Shown here: in pieces, positions 1-5,806 of the stretch
How the letters are laid out: each line of letters starts with the position of its first letter
How positions within the stretch are numbered: position 1 is the first letter of the stretch
NCBI GenBank assembly: GCA_947474485.1
Contig: CANJJP010000125.1
Coordinates: 1-5,806, forward strand
Direction: 5' to 3'
Length of the DNA: 5,806 nucleotides
Origin: Bacteroidota bacterium
GTDB taxonomy: Bacteria > Bacteroidota > Bacteroidia > B-17B0 > Aurantibacillaceae
Program-made: the position numbers and the translations under genes
The notes under the pieces: model-generated
The model's database searches: none
The model's input: only the letters and a program-made list of their open reading frames with translations
What the model was told of the DNA's origin: nothing

Positions 1-237
1 CATATTGTTATAGCAAATGCAAAACGAAATTTTTTAGGAATATATCATAAAATTAAAGTCAAGTATTTGCAAAATTATTTAAATAAATTTGTGTATAAAT
101 TAAATTGAAGACACTTTAAAGATGCGATGTTTGATAGATTAATAATCGCTTCAGTTTTTAATTATGGGTAAGATTGCGGACAATTAAAATTTTTAATGAA
201 TTTTTGGGAATTGAATGGCTGCAAATAAAAAAGGATG
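1..237. other. AT-rich intergenic region downstream of the SulP gene
   Basis: I see no convincing gene here on either strand: stops are frequent in all frames. It follows the stop codon of the SulP gene, so it should contain the end of that transcript, but no GC-rich stem followed by a T run is present. Two weak structures exist: an imperfect 8-base stem (121-128 with 145-152, one mismatch, 16-base loop) and a purely AT palindrome at 183-197. Single TAnnTTTG matches occur on both strands (84-91 plus, 77-70 minus) without a good -33 element, as expected by chance in such AT-rich DNA. An ATG reads leftwards at 3-1 on the minus strand and could start a further gene beyond the window, but this cannot be judged. 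Confidence 0.6.
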
Positions 238-1908
238 TTATGTCGTTTCAGTTATTCCATTCACGACTTCTTGCAATGTGTCTCTTCTTGCAACACGGCC
301 AAATAAAAATTCAATATTTTCTTTTCTTAAAACATCCCTTACTTTTGAATGCGCATTTGCTAATTTTAAAACAACCCCGCGATTTGAAAGCTCACCATAC
401 AACCTTTCAATTAATCTTGCTCCAGATGAATCTATATAAGCAGAAGCGCTTAAATCAAATACAACATATTTGAGTTCGTCACCTTCAATTGCAAGTTTAG
501 AAGCAATAGTCTTGTAAACGGTATTTACATTAAAATACAATAAAGGTGATTCAACTCTAAATATGAGTGTATTGGGAATTATTTCATTATCTGGATGCCT
601 TTCTAAATTAGAAAAAGCATTAGTGCCAGGGATTTTACCTAAAAACGCAACATTTGGAGTTGATACGATTTTTATTATTAATATTAAGGAAACAACTGCG
701 CCAATAATTACGCCATCTAAAATACCAAACATTAGCACACTTAAAAAAGCACACATTGCAATTAAAAAATCTTCCTTATTAACTCTCCACATTCTTTTGA
801 ACTCATCAATTTTCACCAAACCTTTAATTGCAACAATAACAACCGCAGCTAATACAACAGATGGTAGATTTTCTAGCAAACCTGTGAAAAACAATAAGCA
901 GATAGCAATTGTAAAAGAAGCAACTACCAATGCCATGGGAGTTTTAGCTCCTGCCTTACTATTAACCGCAGATTGAGATAAACCTCCACTAACTGGATAA
1001 CCGTGCCCCATCGATGTTGCCATGTTTGCTGCTCCCAAAGCCAATAGTTCTTGTCGAACATCAATTTCTTCTCCTGTTTCCTTTGCCAATGCTTTAGCTG
1101 CTGATACGCTTTCTATATAGGCAAGAAGAAAACAGGCGAAAGCAAGTGCAGCATCATTTTCTAAATCTTCTATTCTAAATGTTGGAAAATAAAACTCTGG
1201 TAAGCCCGACGGAATGATGCCAACAGTTGTAAATCCTGAGCCACCTAAAGATGTAAAGGAAATAAGAATAATAGAAATAAAAACAACTAAAATAGCGACT
1301 GGTTTTCCTGGCAACAATTTGTCGCCTGCAATTAATATGATCAGTGCCGAAATTCCAAATCCAAAGACCACCCAATTAGTATTTGGGATTTGAAAAAAAA
1401 GCTCCTTCGCTCTTTCCATAAAAGTATGGCCAACACTGCTCACTCCAAAAAGTTTAGGCAACTGACTCAATCCAATTGTAAGAGCAGCACCTGCTTTAAA
1501 CCCAACCAAAACCGTTTCACTAATAAAATTTATCATACTGCTTAACTTTAAAAAGTAAGCTGCAAAACTCATCAAGGCAAATAAAAATGCAGTTACAGAA
1601 GCAATATCAATCCAACGATGTGCATCACCCTCTGCAAGAGAGGCAATTGCAGTTCCAACTAAAATGGAAATTGCAGACGTTGGTCCAATCGCCATTTGTT
1701 TGCTCGAACCAAAAATCGCGTAAAACAATCCTCCAATCAAGTAACCATAAATACCATATTGTGGTGGGAGCCCAGCAAGTGATGCGTAAGCCAATGAAAC
1801 TGGAATTGCGTAAGCAGACAATGTAATACCTGCAACCAAATCCTTTTTTAATAAACTAGTTGTATAATTAGGTAACCAAGTTAAAATAGGGAATATTTTC
1901 TTTAACAT
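238..1908 (-). CDS. SulP-family inorganic anion transporter with C-terminal STAS domain
   Basis: This 556-residue inner-membrane protein belongs to the SulP (SLC26) family, whose members move sulfate, bicarbonate, dicarboxylates or other anions, often with H+ or Na+. The transmembrane core spans about residues 20-415. It opens with the family signature around 33-80 (AYAIPVSLAYASLAGLPPQY, then a segment with GSSKQMAIGPTSA). It also has the conserved glutamate region IESVSAAKALAKETG (265-279) and the GGYP-like segment GHGYPVSGGLSQSAVN (301-316). The cytoplasmic STAS domain covers about 445-550, with the characteristic YIDSSGARLIERL loop at 491-503. Length is normal for bacterial SulP proteins. 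The ATG start gives a normal N-terminus, and no Shine-Dalgarno is present, as usual in Bacteroidota. It is the last gene of the minus-strand run, 28 bases after the membrane protein gene. The substrate cannot be read from sequence alone; sulfate is the default guess, bicarbonate an alternative. Confidence 0.95.
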   Translation of the reverse strand: MLKKIFPILTWLPNYTTSLLKKDLVAGITLSAYAIPVSLAYASLAGLPPQYGIYGYLIGGLFYAIFGSSKQMAIGPTSAISILVGTAIASLAEGDAHRWIDIASVTAFLFALMSFAAYFLKLSSMINFISETVLVGFKAGAALTIGLSQLPKLFGVSSVGHTFMERAKELFFQIPNTNWVVFGFGISALIILIAGDKLLPGKPVAILVVFISIILISFTSLGGSGFTTVGIIPSGLPEFYFPTFRIEDLENDAALAFACFLLAYIESVSAAKALAKETGEEIDVRQELLALGAANMATSMGHGYPVSGGLSQSAVNSKAGAKTPMALVVASFTIAICLLFFTGLLENLPSVVLAAVVIVAIKGLVKIDEFKRMWRVNKEDFLIAMCAFLSVLMFGILDGVIIGAVVSLILIIKIVSTPNVAFLGKIPGTNAFSNLERHPDNEIIPNTLIFRVESPLLYFNVNTVYKTIASKLAIEGDELKYVVFDLSASAYIDSSGARLIERLYGELSNRGVVLKLANAHSKVRDVLRKENIEFLFGRVARRDTLQEVVNGITETT

Positions 1909-1925
1909 TTACTTTAAGTTAACCT

Positions 1926-1933
1926 CAAATGTA
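1926..1933 (-). promoter_or_regulatory. Possible -7 element (TACATTTG) for the SulP gene
   Basis: Read on the minus strand, 1933-1926 is TACATTTG, matching the Bacteroidota -7 consensus TAnnTTTG and identical to the element before pyrR. It lies in the 28-base gap between the membrane protein stop and the SulP start, and would give a leader of roughly a dozen bases. No TTG is found 17-23 bases upstream, so the match is only half of the consensus and may be chance. If real, it allows SulP expression independent of the pyr transcript. Confidence 0.3.
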
Positions 1934-1936
1934 CAT

Positions 1937-3439
1937 CTATTTTCTTTTTATTAATCTAAGAAATCGCATTAATTTTTCGAAGCAAATAACATTTACTCCT
2001 ATCATTAAAAGGAATGGAAGAGAAGGCATTTTATAACGAACAATTGCGCCTGCAACTGGCGTTGTGTAACCAACAATTAAAAACATAATTAACACAACGA
2101 AAATAGAAAACCACAAAAATGCTTTATTACAATTTTTTATATCTCCGAACACAAAACATATTACAACAAACAATAAAATAAAAATGTTTTCTAGGGATGC
2201 CATCCGCTCAACAAACGAACCCTTTTTAAAAATACTTGGTTGAAGTATTGAATTGTAAAAAGCTTTAGGTCCGAATCCAATAAATGAACTCCAGGAGGCT
2301 GCAATAGGCTTATCTTGCAATAAACTTCCTGCGCGGGGCAATTTAGAAATCACCTTAAACGAAATTTGTTCTCCATTTTCAATTACACCTAATGTATCAT
2401 AAAAATTATTTAAGCGCCAACTTAAATAGACCGTATTAGGCAATAACTTCACCGAATCAGGTTTGTATTTTATTATTTCATTTTCCTTTTCAGGTTCCAA
2501 ACGAACTAAATAATCATTGCTTAATAAAAATATACCACCCTTTGCCAAATTAATAAAATCCTTTTGTTTCTGAACTATTAATGTAATTGGTTTTTTATCT
2601 AGTCCCACTTTAATTCCTACATAAAACAACACAAATAACATAAAGTGAAACGAAATAAAAAATAAAAAAACACGCTGAATTTGGAAACGATCAACAATGT
2701 AATATGCAAGCAATGGCGGTAAAATTACCAGCAACAAATAATTTTTATTAATAAGCAGCAAAAACAAGGAGATAAATAAAAGGACTCCGTACTTAAATGA
2801 AATTCGCTTTACGAAAAACAATTCATAGAAACTAAGCAGCAAAATACCTAGTGAAAACAACAACAACCCTTCTTTCAAAACTCCTGATCCCCAAAATACA
2901 ACAGAAGGAATAAAAAACACAATCACATAAATCAAAAATGCCTTTTTTCTATAAAGAGAAAGAAAAAATTTATACAAAGCAAATAATCCGAGAAATGAAA
3001 TAAAGCACATAAAAACAGTGTGCACATGAAAACTTCCAAAAGAAAATGGCATTATCAAAGCATTTAATCTGATGATAGTATGGTTGTCATTGTAATTACC
3101 GAAATCATTTCGTTTATACCAATGATTCATTTTTGCGTAATATGTTGTGTCGTAATATAAATTATCGTTACCTAATCCACTCAACATACTAAAATAATCC
3201 GCAGGCTTTTCTCCTAATGCTTTGTGCATTATTTTAGCGTCATCGTAATATTTAAAAATATCCGCTGTGCTTCTATCTGTATAATGAGATGAATAAATGT
3301 AGGTAAGAAAAAAACCACTCGCTACTTTTACCAAAAAAACTAAAACAAATGCCCACCTTGGTAAACCAAGTTCAACGCTTCTTTTATAAAAGAAAATGAC
3401 AAGACTAAAAAGCAGAATATATATTACGGCTGCTATCAA
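1937..3439 (-). CDS. Multi-spanning membrane protein of unknown function (possible GT-C or polymerase-like)
   Basis: This 500-residue protein has about 11 predicted membrane segments, near residues 2-18, 29-49, 133-159, 168-187, 190-209, 214-230, 232-250, 256-277, 416-432, 438-458 and 472-488. Two large soluble loops stand out: 50-130, with an acidic and Tyr-rich stretch (TADIFKYYDDAKIM) and later NDNHTIIRLNALI, and 280-415. Conserved-looking motifs are PSVVFWGSGVLKEG (178-191) and AIVRYKMPSLPFL (465-477). These resemble motifs I associate with polysaccharide polymerases of the EpsG/Wzy type or GT-C glycosyltransferases; this is a weak inference and no catalytic residue can be named. The start is TTG at 3439: an in-frame stop lies only four codons upstream, and the first ATG (residue 71) would delete two membrane helices. 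The TTG overlaps the TGA of the acetyltransferase gene as TTGA, suggesting translational coupling. Its link to pyrimidine synthesis is unknown. Confidence 0.88.
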   Translation of the reverse strand: MIAAVIYILLFSLVIFFYKRSVELGLPRWAFVLVFLVKVASGFFLTYIYSSHYTDRSTADIFKYYDDAKIMHKALGEKPADYFSMLSGLGNDNLYYDTTYYAKMNHWYKRNDFGNYNDNHTIIRLNALIMPFSFGSFHVHTVFMCFISFLGLFALYKFFLSLYRKKAFLIYVIVFFIPSVVFWGSGVLKEGLLLFSLGILLLSFYELFFVKRISFKYGVLLFISLFLLLINKNYLLLVILPPLLAYYIVDRFQIQRVFLFFISFHFMLFVLFYVGIKVGLDKKPITLIVQKQKDFINLAKGGIFLLSNDYLVRLEPEKENEIIKYKPDSVKLLPNTVYLSWRLNNFYDTLGVIENGEQISFKVISKLPRAGSLLQDKPIAASWSSFIGFGPKAFYNSILQPSIFKKGSFVERMASLENIFILLFVVICFVFGDIKNCNKAFLWFSIFVVLIMFLIVGYTTPVAGAIVRYKMPSLPFLLMIGVNVICFEKLMRFLRLIKRK

Positions 3440-3939
3440 TTTTCTTTTTTATAAATATCAGCATTTCTAATTTCCATAATATTTTCAGGATTCGATACTG
3501 GCTTAAATCCATATTGGAGGTATAATCCATGGGCATCTTTGGTTGCAAGCATATATCTTCTCAACCCCTGTAATTCAGGATGCTTCATTATGAATTCCAT
3601 CAACCATTTGGATAAACCTTTTCCTCTATAGGCTTCCAAAACAAAAACATCGGCTAGGTATGCGAAAGTTGAACAATCAGTTATCATGCGGGCAAAACCA
3701 ATTTGTATGGCGCCATCATAAATTCCAAAACACATTGAATTGTGGATTGACCTTTTCAAAACATCTAAAGGAATACCTAGCGCCCAATAACTTTCTCCAC
3801 CAATGTATTTATGAATAGCCGATACATCCAATTTGGATTTATCAGTGCTAATAGTAAAATTGCTTTTTGTTTCTTCTACAATGCTATGCATATCAACAAA
3901 TATAATACTTTGCCCCGTTGAAAAGATAAAAGAATACAT
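3436..3939 (-). CDS. GNAT-family N-acetyltransferase
   Basis: This 167-residue cytoplasmic protein has a GNAT fold and should transfer an acetyl group from acetyl-CoA to an amine; the substrate is unknown. The acetyl-CoA pyrophosphate-binding loop is YRGKGLSKWL (104-113), a variant of Q/RxxGxG/A with Ser at the last position. It follows the beta-strand FAYLADVFVLEAY (92-104). The C-terminal part shows LATKDAHGLYLQYGFKPV (131-148), the typical motif B end with YGF. The conserved core appears to begin at about residue 28 (FTISTDKSKLD), so the first 27 residues are extra to the domain. The start at 3939 overlaps the pyrB stop as TAATG, which favours it, but an in-frame ATG at 3891 (residue 17) is an alternative. 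The 3' end overlaps the membrane protein gene. Its role within a pyr operon is unknown. Confidence 0.9.
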   Translation of the reverse strand: MYSFIFSTGQSIIFVDMHSIVEETKSNFTISTDKSKLDVSAIHKYIGGESYWALGIPLDVLKRSIHNSMCFGIYDGAIQIGFARMITDCSTFAYLADVFVLEAYRGKGLSKWLMEFIMKHPELQGLRRYMLATKDAHGLYLQYGFKPVSNPENIMEIRNADIYKKEN

Positions 3940-4865
3940 TAATTCATCCTACCCGCAAGTAAAAACATAACTGCCATTCGAACAGCTACTCCGTTTTCTA
4001 CTTGGTCAAGAATAATTGATTGATCGCTATCAGCAACTTCACTCGTAATTTCGATACCACGGTTAATTGGACCTGGGTGCATAATTAAAATTCGCTTGGA
4101 AAGTGAATCCAACATTTCCATATTTAAACCATACATCATGGTGTACTCGCGTAATGAAGGGAAAAATTTTATATCCTGACGTTCTAACTGAATGCGCAAC
4201 ATATTTGCCGCATCGCACCAATTCAATGCCTTTTTTAAATTCAATTCAACTTTAACCCCTAAACTCTCGATATACTTTGGCAGTAAGGTTTGCGGACCAC
4301 AGACCATCACCTCAGCACCTAACTTTTGCAGACAAAATATATTTGATAAAGCAACGCGTGAGTGAAGAATATCTCCAACAATTACAATCTTCTTTCCTTT
4401 TATTGAACCTAAATTTTCTTGTATTGAGAAAGCATCTAACAATGCTTGTGTGGGATGCTCGTGCGCTCCATCACCAGCATTAATTATTTTTGCTTTTACT
4501 TTTTTTGCTAAAAAAACAGATGCTCCGGGATGTGCATGTCTCATCACAACCATGTCCACTTTCATTGCAAGTATATTATTTACAGTATCTACAAGTGTTT
4601 CCCCTTTTTTAACTGATGAAGAAGATGCCGCAAAATTAATGGTATCAGCTGAAAGACGTTTTTGAGCTAATTCGAAAGAAAGTTTTGTGCGTGTTGAGTT
4701 TTCAAAAAATAAATTAGCAATCGTAATATCACGTAAAGAAGGAACTTTTTTAATAGGGCGATTTATTACTTCTTTGAAATTTTTGGCGGTTTCTAAAATT
4801 AATTCAATATCGGCCTTGGTAATGTATTTTATTCCTAAAAGGTGATTTACACTTAAACTGCTCAT
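3939..4865 (-). CDS. pyrB: Aspartate carbamoyltransferase catalytic subunit
   Basis: PyrB condenses carbamoyl phosphate with L-aspartate to give N-carbamoyl-L-aspartate, the second step of de novo UMP synthesis, in the cytoplasm. At 308 residues it has the family length. The carbamoyl-phosphate site is FENSTRT (54-60). The 80s loop is SSSVKKGETL (82-91), with K87 in the place of E. coli Lys84. R109 sits in VMRHAHPG, and GDGAHEHPTQALLD (131-144) holds the active-site H137 and Q140. R170 (ILHSRVALSN), R224 and Q226 (MLRIQLER) bind aspartate, and HPGP is at 263-266. All expected active-site residues are present, so the enzyme should be active. No regulatory chain gene (pyrI) follows; the next gene is an acetyltransferase, so regulation of the ClassB type with PyrI is not supported here. 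It starts 9 bases after pyrR, in the same operon, and its TAA overlaps the next ATG. Confidence 0.98.
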   Translation of the reverse strand: MSSLSVNHLLGIKYITKADIELILETAKNFKEVINRPIKKVPSLRDITIANLFFENSTRTKLSFELAQKRLSADTINFAASSSSVKKGETLVDTVNNILAMKVDMVVMRHAHPGASVFLAKKVKAKIINAGDGAHEHPTQALLDAFSIQENLGSIKGKKIVIVGDILHSRVALSNIFCLQKLGAEVMVCGPQTLLPKYIESLGVKVELNLKKALNWCDAANMLRIQLERQDIKFFPSLREYTMMYGLNMEMLDSLSKRILIMHPGPINRGIEITSEVADSDQSIILDQVENGVAVRMAVMFLLAGRMN

Positions 4866-4874
4866 GTTTTCGTT

Positions 4875-5414
4875 TTATTCTTTGTCGGTTAATAATGTTA
4901 CTCTGTCCTTACCATCTATTTCTTTCCACTCAACTTTCACCTTTTGTGATTCAATTGAATCTATGGTCTTTCCAATATACTTTGCTTGTATGGGCAAATG
5001 ACGACTAAACCTTCTATCAATCAAAACCAATAACTCTACATCATTAGGTCGGCCAAAAGCAAGCATCGCATCTAATCCTGCGCGTATTGTTCTGCCTGTA
5101 AACAAAACGTCATCTATCAAAATCACATTTTTATCCTCAATAATGAAATCGATATTTGTTTTATTTGGTATCAACTCTTTTCTTCTAAAATCATCTCTAA
5201 AAAAAGTAGTATCCATTTCACCTACATGAATTTTTTTTGTTTTCAGAATCTCACATAGCTTTTTATGAATACGATGTGCCAAATAAACACCACGCGGTTG
5301 CAAACCAATAATAACGCTATTTTGAAAAGAATCGTGAACTTCTATTAATTGATGACACAAACGTGTTATCGTAATTTCTAATTGTTCGCCCTCTAAGATA
5401 ATTTTTGGCTTCAT
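4875..5414 (-). CDS. pyrR: PyrR: pyrimidine operon regulator / uracil phosphoribosyltransferase homologue
   Basis: PyrR is a type I phosphoribosyltransferase-fold protein. In Bacillus it binds UMP/UTP and the pyr mRNA leader to promote attenuation, and it also has uracil phosphoribosyltransferase activity. The 179 residues match the family length. The PRPP-binding motif VILIDDVLFTGRT lies at 97-109. Other family landmarks are GLQPRGVYLAHRI (37-49), MDTTFFRDDFRRK (67-79) and LIDRRFSRHLPIQAKYIGK (131-149), which correspond to the conserved segments of Bacillus PyrR. It is the first gene of the minus-strand pyr run and lies 9 bases before pyrB, which supports a regulatory or salvage role in pyrimidine metabolism. 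Whether this copy controls RNA is uncertain, because the leader ahead of it appears too short for an attenuator. The start is preceded by a good Bacteroidota promoter rather than a Shine-Dalgarno. Confidence 0.96.
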   Translation of the reverse strand: MKPKIILEGEQLEITITRLCHQLIEVHDSFQNSVIIGLQPRGVYLAHRIHKKLCEILKTKKIHVGEMDTTFFRDDFRRKELIPNKTNIDFIIEDKNVILIDDVLFTGRTIRAGLDAMLAFGRPNDVELLVLIDRRFSRHLPIQAKYIGKTIDSIESQKVKVEWKEIDGKDRVTLLTDKE

Positions 5415-5431
5415 CTACAATGGTTATGTAG
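5415..5431. promoter_or_regulatory. Small dyad CTACA-N7-TGTAG just before the pyrR start codon
   Basis: A perfect 5-base inverted repeat (5415-5419 and 5427-5431) with a 7-base loop ends directly at the pyrR ATG and lies just downstream of the -7 element. It would cover almost the whole predicted leader of the mRNA. It could be a DNA operator or a small RNA hairpin near the ribosome entry site. A 5-base repeat is short and could occur by chance; it does not resemble the known PyrR-binding RNA hairpin. Confidence 0.3.
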
Positions 5432-5435
5432 AAAA

Positions 5436-5466
5436 CAAATGTAAGCTTTACTTTACAATAAACAAC
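5436..5466 (-). promoter_or_regulatory. Bacteroidota-type promoter for the pyrR-pyrB operon
   Basis: On the minus strand, GTTG at 5466-5463 is followed after exactly 19 bases by TACATTTG (5443-5436). This fits the primary sigma-factor consensus of Bacteroidota (TTG or TTTG, about 19 bases, TAnnTTTG). Transcription would begin near 5430, leaving a leader of about 15 bases before the pyrR ATG at 5414. It is the best promoter match in the window and is correctly placed for the five-gene run. Confidence 0.65.
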
Positions 5467-5524
5467 TGACATTTTGCAGACTTATTAAATGTTTTCAAAA
5501 TTTAAATAACTAGTGATTATTACT

Positions 5525-5532
5525 TATTTTTG
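5525..5532 (+). promoter_or_regulatory. Possible -7 element (TATTTTTG) for pyrC
   Basis: TATTTTTG at 5525-5532 fits the TAnnTTTG consensus and would start transcription near 5538-5540, within 10 bases of the pyrC ATG. No TTG is found at the expected 17-23 base distance upstream, so the -33 side is weak. The element is immediately preceded by a near-palindrome (5512-5524) that could bind a regulator. Very short leaders are compatible with the absence of Shine-Dalgarno sequences here. Confidence 0.4.
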
Positions 5533-5546
5533 GCACAAACTAATTT

Positions 5547-5806
5547 ATGAGCAGCTATTTAATTAAACAGGCAACTTTGATTAACGAAGGTGAAATCTTT
5601 GTTTCAGACGTATTAATAGAGAACGGTAGAATCTCAAAAATTGAAAGAGAAATTGATAACGGCACAAAGGCTAAAGAAATAAACGCAGAAGGTTTATATT
5701 TAGTTCCTGGTGCTATTGACGACCAAGTGCATTTTAGAGAACCTGGACTTACTCATAAAGGTGAAATATATACTGAAGCTAAGGCTGCGGTAGCAGGTGG
5801 TATAAC
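5547..5806 (+). CDS. pyrC: Dihydroorotase, N-terminal part (truncated by window end)
   Basis: The first 86 residues of a dihydroorotase (class I, amidohydrolase superfamily) are visible; the frame is open to the window edge. The enzyme cyclises N-carbamoyl-L-aspartate to dihydroorotate, the step after PyrB. Residues 3-50 form the N-terminal beta-sandwich region (YLIKQATLINEGEI; LIENGRISKIE). LVPGAIDDQVHFREPGLTHK (52-71) is the conserved strand-1 metal and substrate segment, followed by EAKAAVAGGIT. H62 and R64 are present, but the position of the first His of the usual HxH metal motif is Gln60. The start is ATG at 5547; no other in-frame start gives the full domain. The gene is divergent from pyrR with a 132-base shared upstream region, consistent with joint pyrimidine control. 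The remaining metal ligands (the bridging Lys, later His and Asp) lie outside the window, so activity cannot be judged. Confidence 0.94.
   Translation, partial: MSSYLIKQATLINEGEIFVSDVLIENGRISKIEREIDNGTKAKEINAEGLYLVPGAIDDQVHFREPGLTHKGEIYTEAKAAVAGGI

Noticed and set aside
70..91. TAnnTTTG matches on both strands (77-70 minus, 84-91 plus)
   Set aside because: Neither has a TTG at suitable distance; the plus one would read antisense into the SulP gene and the minus one has no gene inside the window to serve.
121..152. Imperfect hairpin as terminator of the SulP transcript
   Set aside because: The stem has a mismatch and a 16-base loop, and is not followed by a clear T run on the minus strand; too weak to call a terminator.
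183..197. AT-only palindrome ATTAAAATTTTTAAT
   Set aside because: It has no GC pairs and almost no loop; such palindromes are expected by chance in this AT-rich DNA.
174..473. Plus-strand open frame of 99 codons (and one of 74 codons at 215-439)
   Set aside because: Both lie antisense over the C-terminal STAS part of the SulP gene, have low-complexity composition and no family resemblance; the long one needs a TTG start.
563..976. Plus-strand open frame of 137 codons
   Set aside because: It is a shadow of the SulP membrane core on the opposite strand, with no recognisable motif.
4277..4665. Two plus-strand open frames opposite pyrB
   Set aside because: pyrB on the minus strand has intact conserved active-site motifs throughout this stretch, so these are antisense shadows.
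5444..5460. Tandem CTTTA CTTTA in the pyrR promoter spacer
   Set aside because: Two copies of a 5-base AT-rich unit in a promoter spacer are not distinguishable from chance.

Overview
The window looks like an ordinary chromosomal segment of a member of the Bacteroidota, probably from the Flavobacteriales/Sphingobacteriales side. This is inferred from the strong AT bias, the absence of Shine-Dalgarno sequences before the genes, matches to the Bacteroidota promoter consensus (TTG, about 19 bases, TAnnTTTG), and the character of the proteins. No mobile element, CRISPR array, tRNA or rRNA is visible.

Layout. Five genes lie head to tail on the minus strand, reading from right to left: pyrR (5414-4875), pyrB (4865-3939), a GNAT acetyltransferase (3939-3436), a multi-spanning membrane protein of unknown function (3439-1937) and a SulP-family anion transporter (1908-238). 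The first four are packed very tightly: a 9-base gap, then a TAATG stop/start overlap, then a TTGA overlap using a TTG start. They are most likely one transcript with coupled translation. The SulP gene follows after 28 bases that contain a possible promoter of its own. On the plus strand, pyrC (dihydroorotase) begins at 5547 and runs off the right edge. The left 237 bases are AT-rich and hold no convincing gene.

How the genes fit together. PyrB (step 2) and PyrC (step 3) of de novo pyrimidine synthesis are transcribed divergently from a 132-base region, with the regulator/uracil phosphoribosyltransferase homologue PyrR heading the pyrB side. The best promoter of the window lies just before pyrR and leaves a leader of only about 15 bases, so the classical PyrR-controlled attenuator cannot sit there. 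The functions of the acetyltransferase, the membrane protein and the SulP transporter relative to pyrimidines are unknown; they may simply be co-transcribed passengers.

Points worth a second look are the Gln in place of the first metal-binding His of the PyrC HxH motif, the leader-poor pyrR promoter with a small dyad before the start codon, and the coupled membrane protein of unknown function. I did not find clear evidence of a wholly new system.
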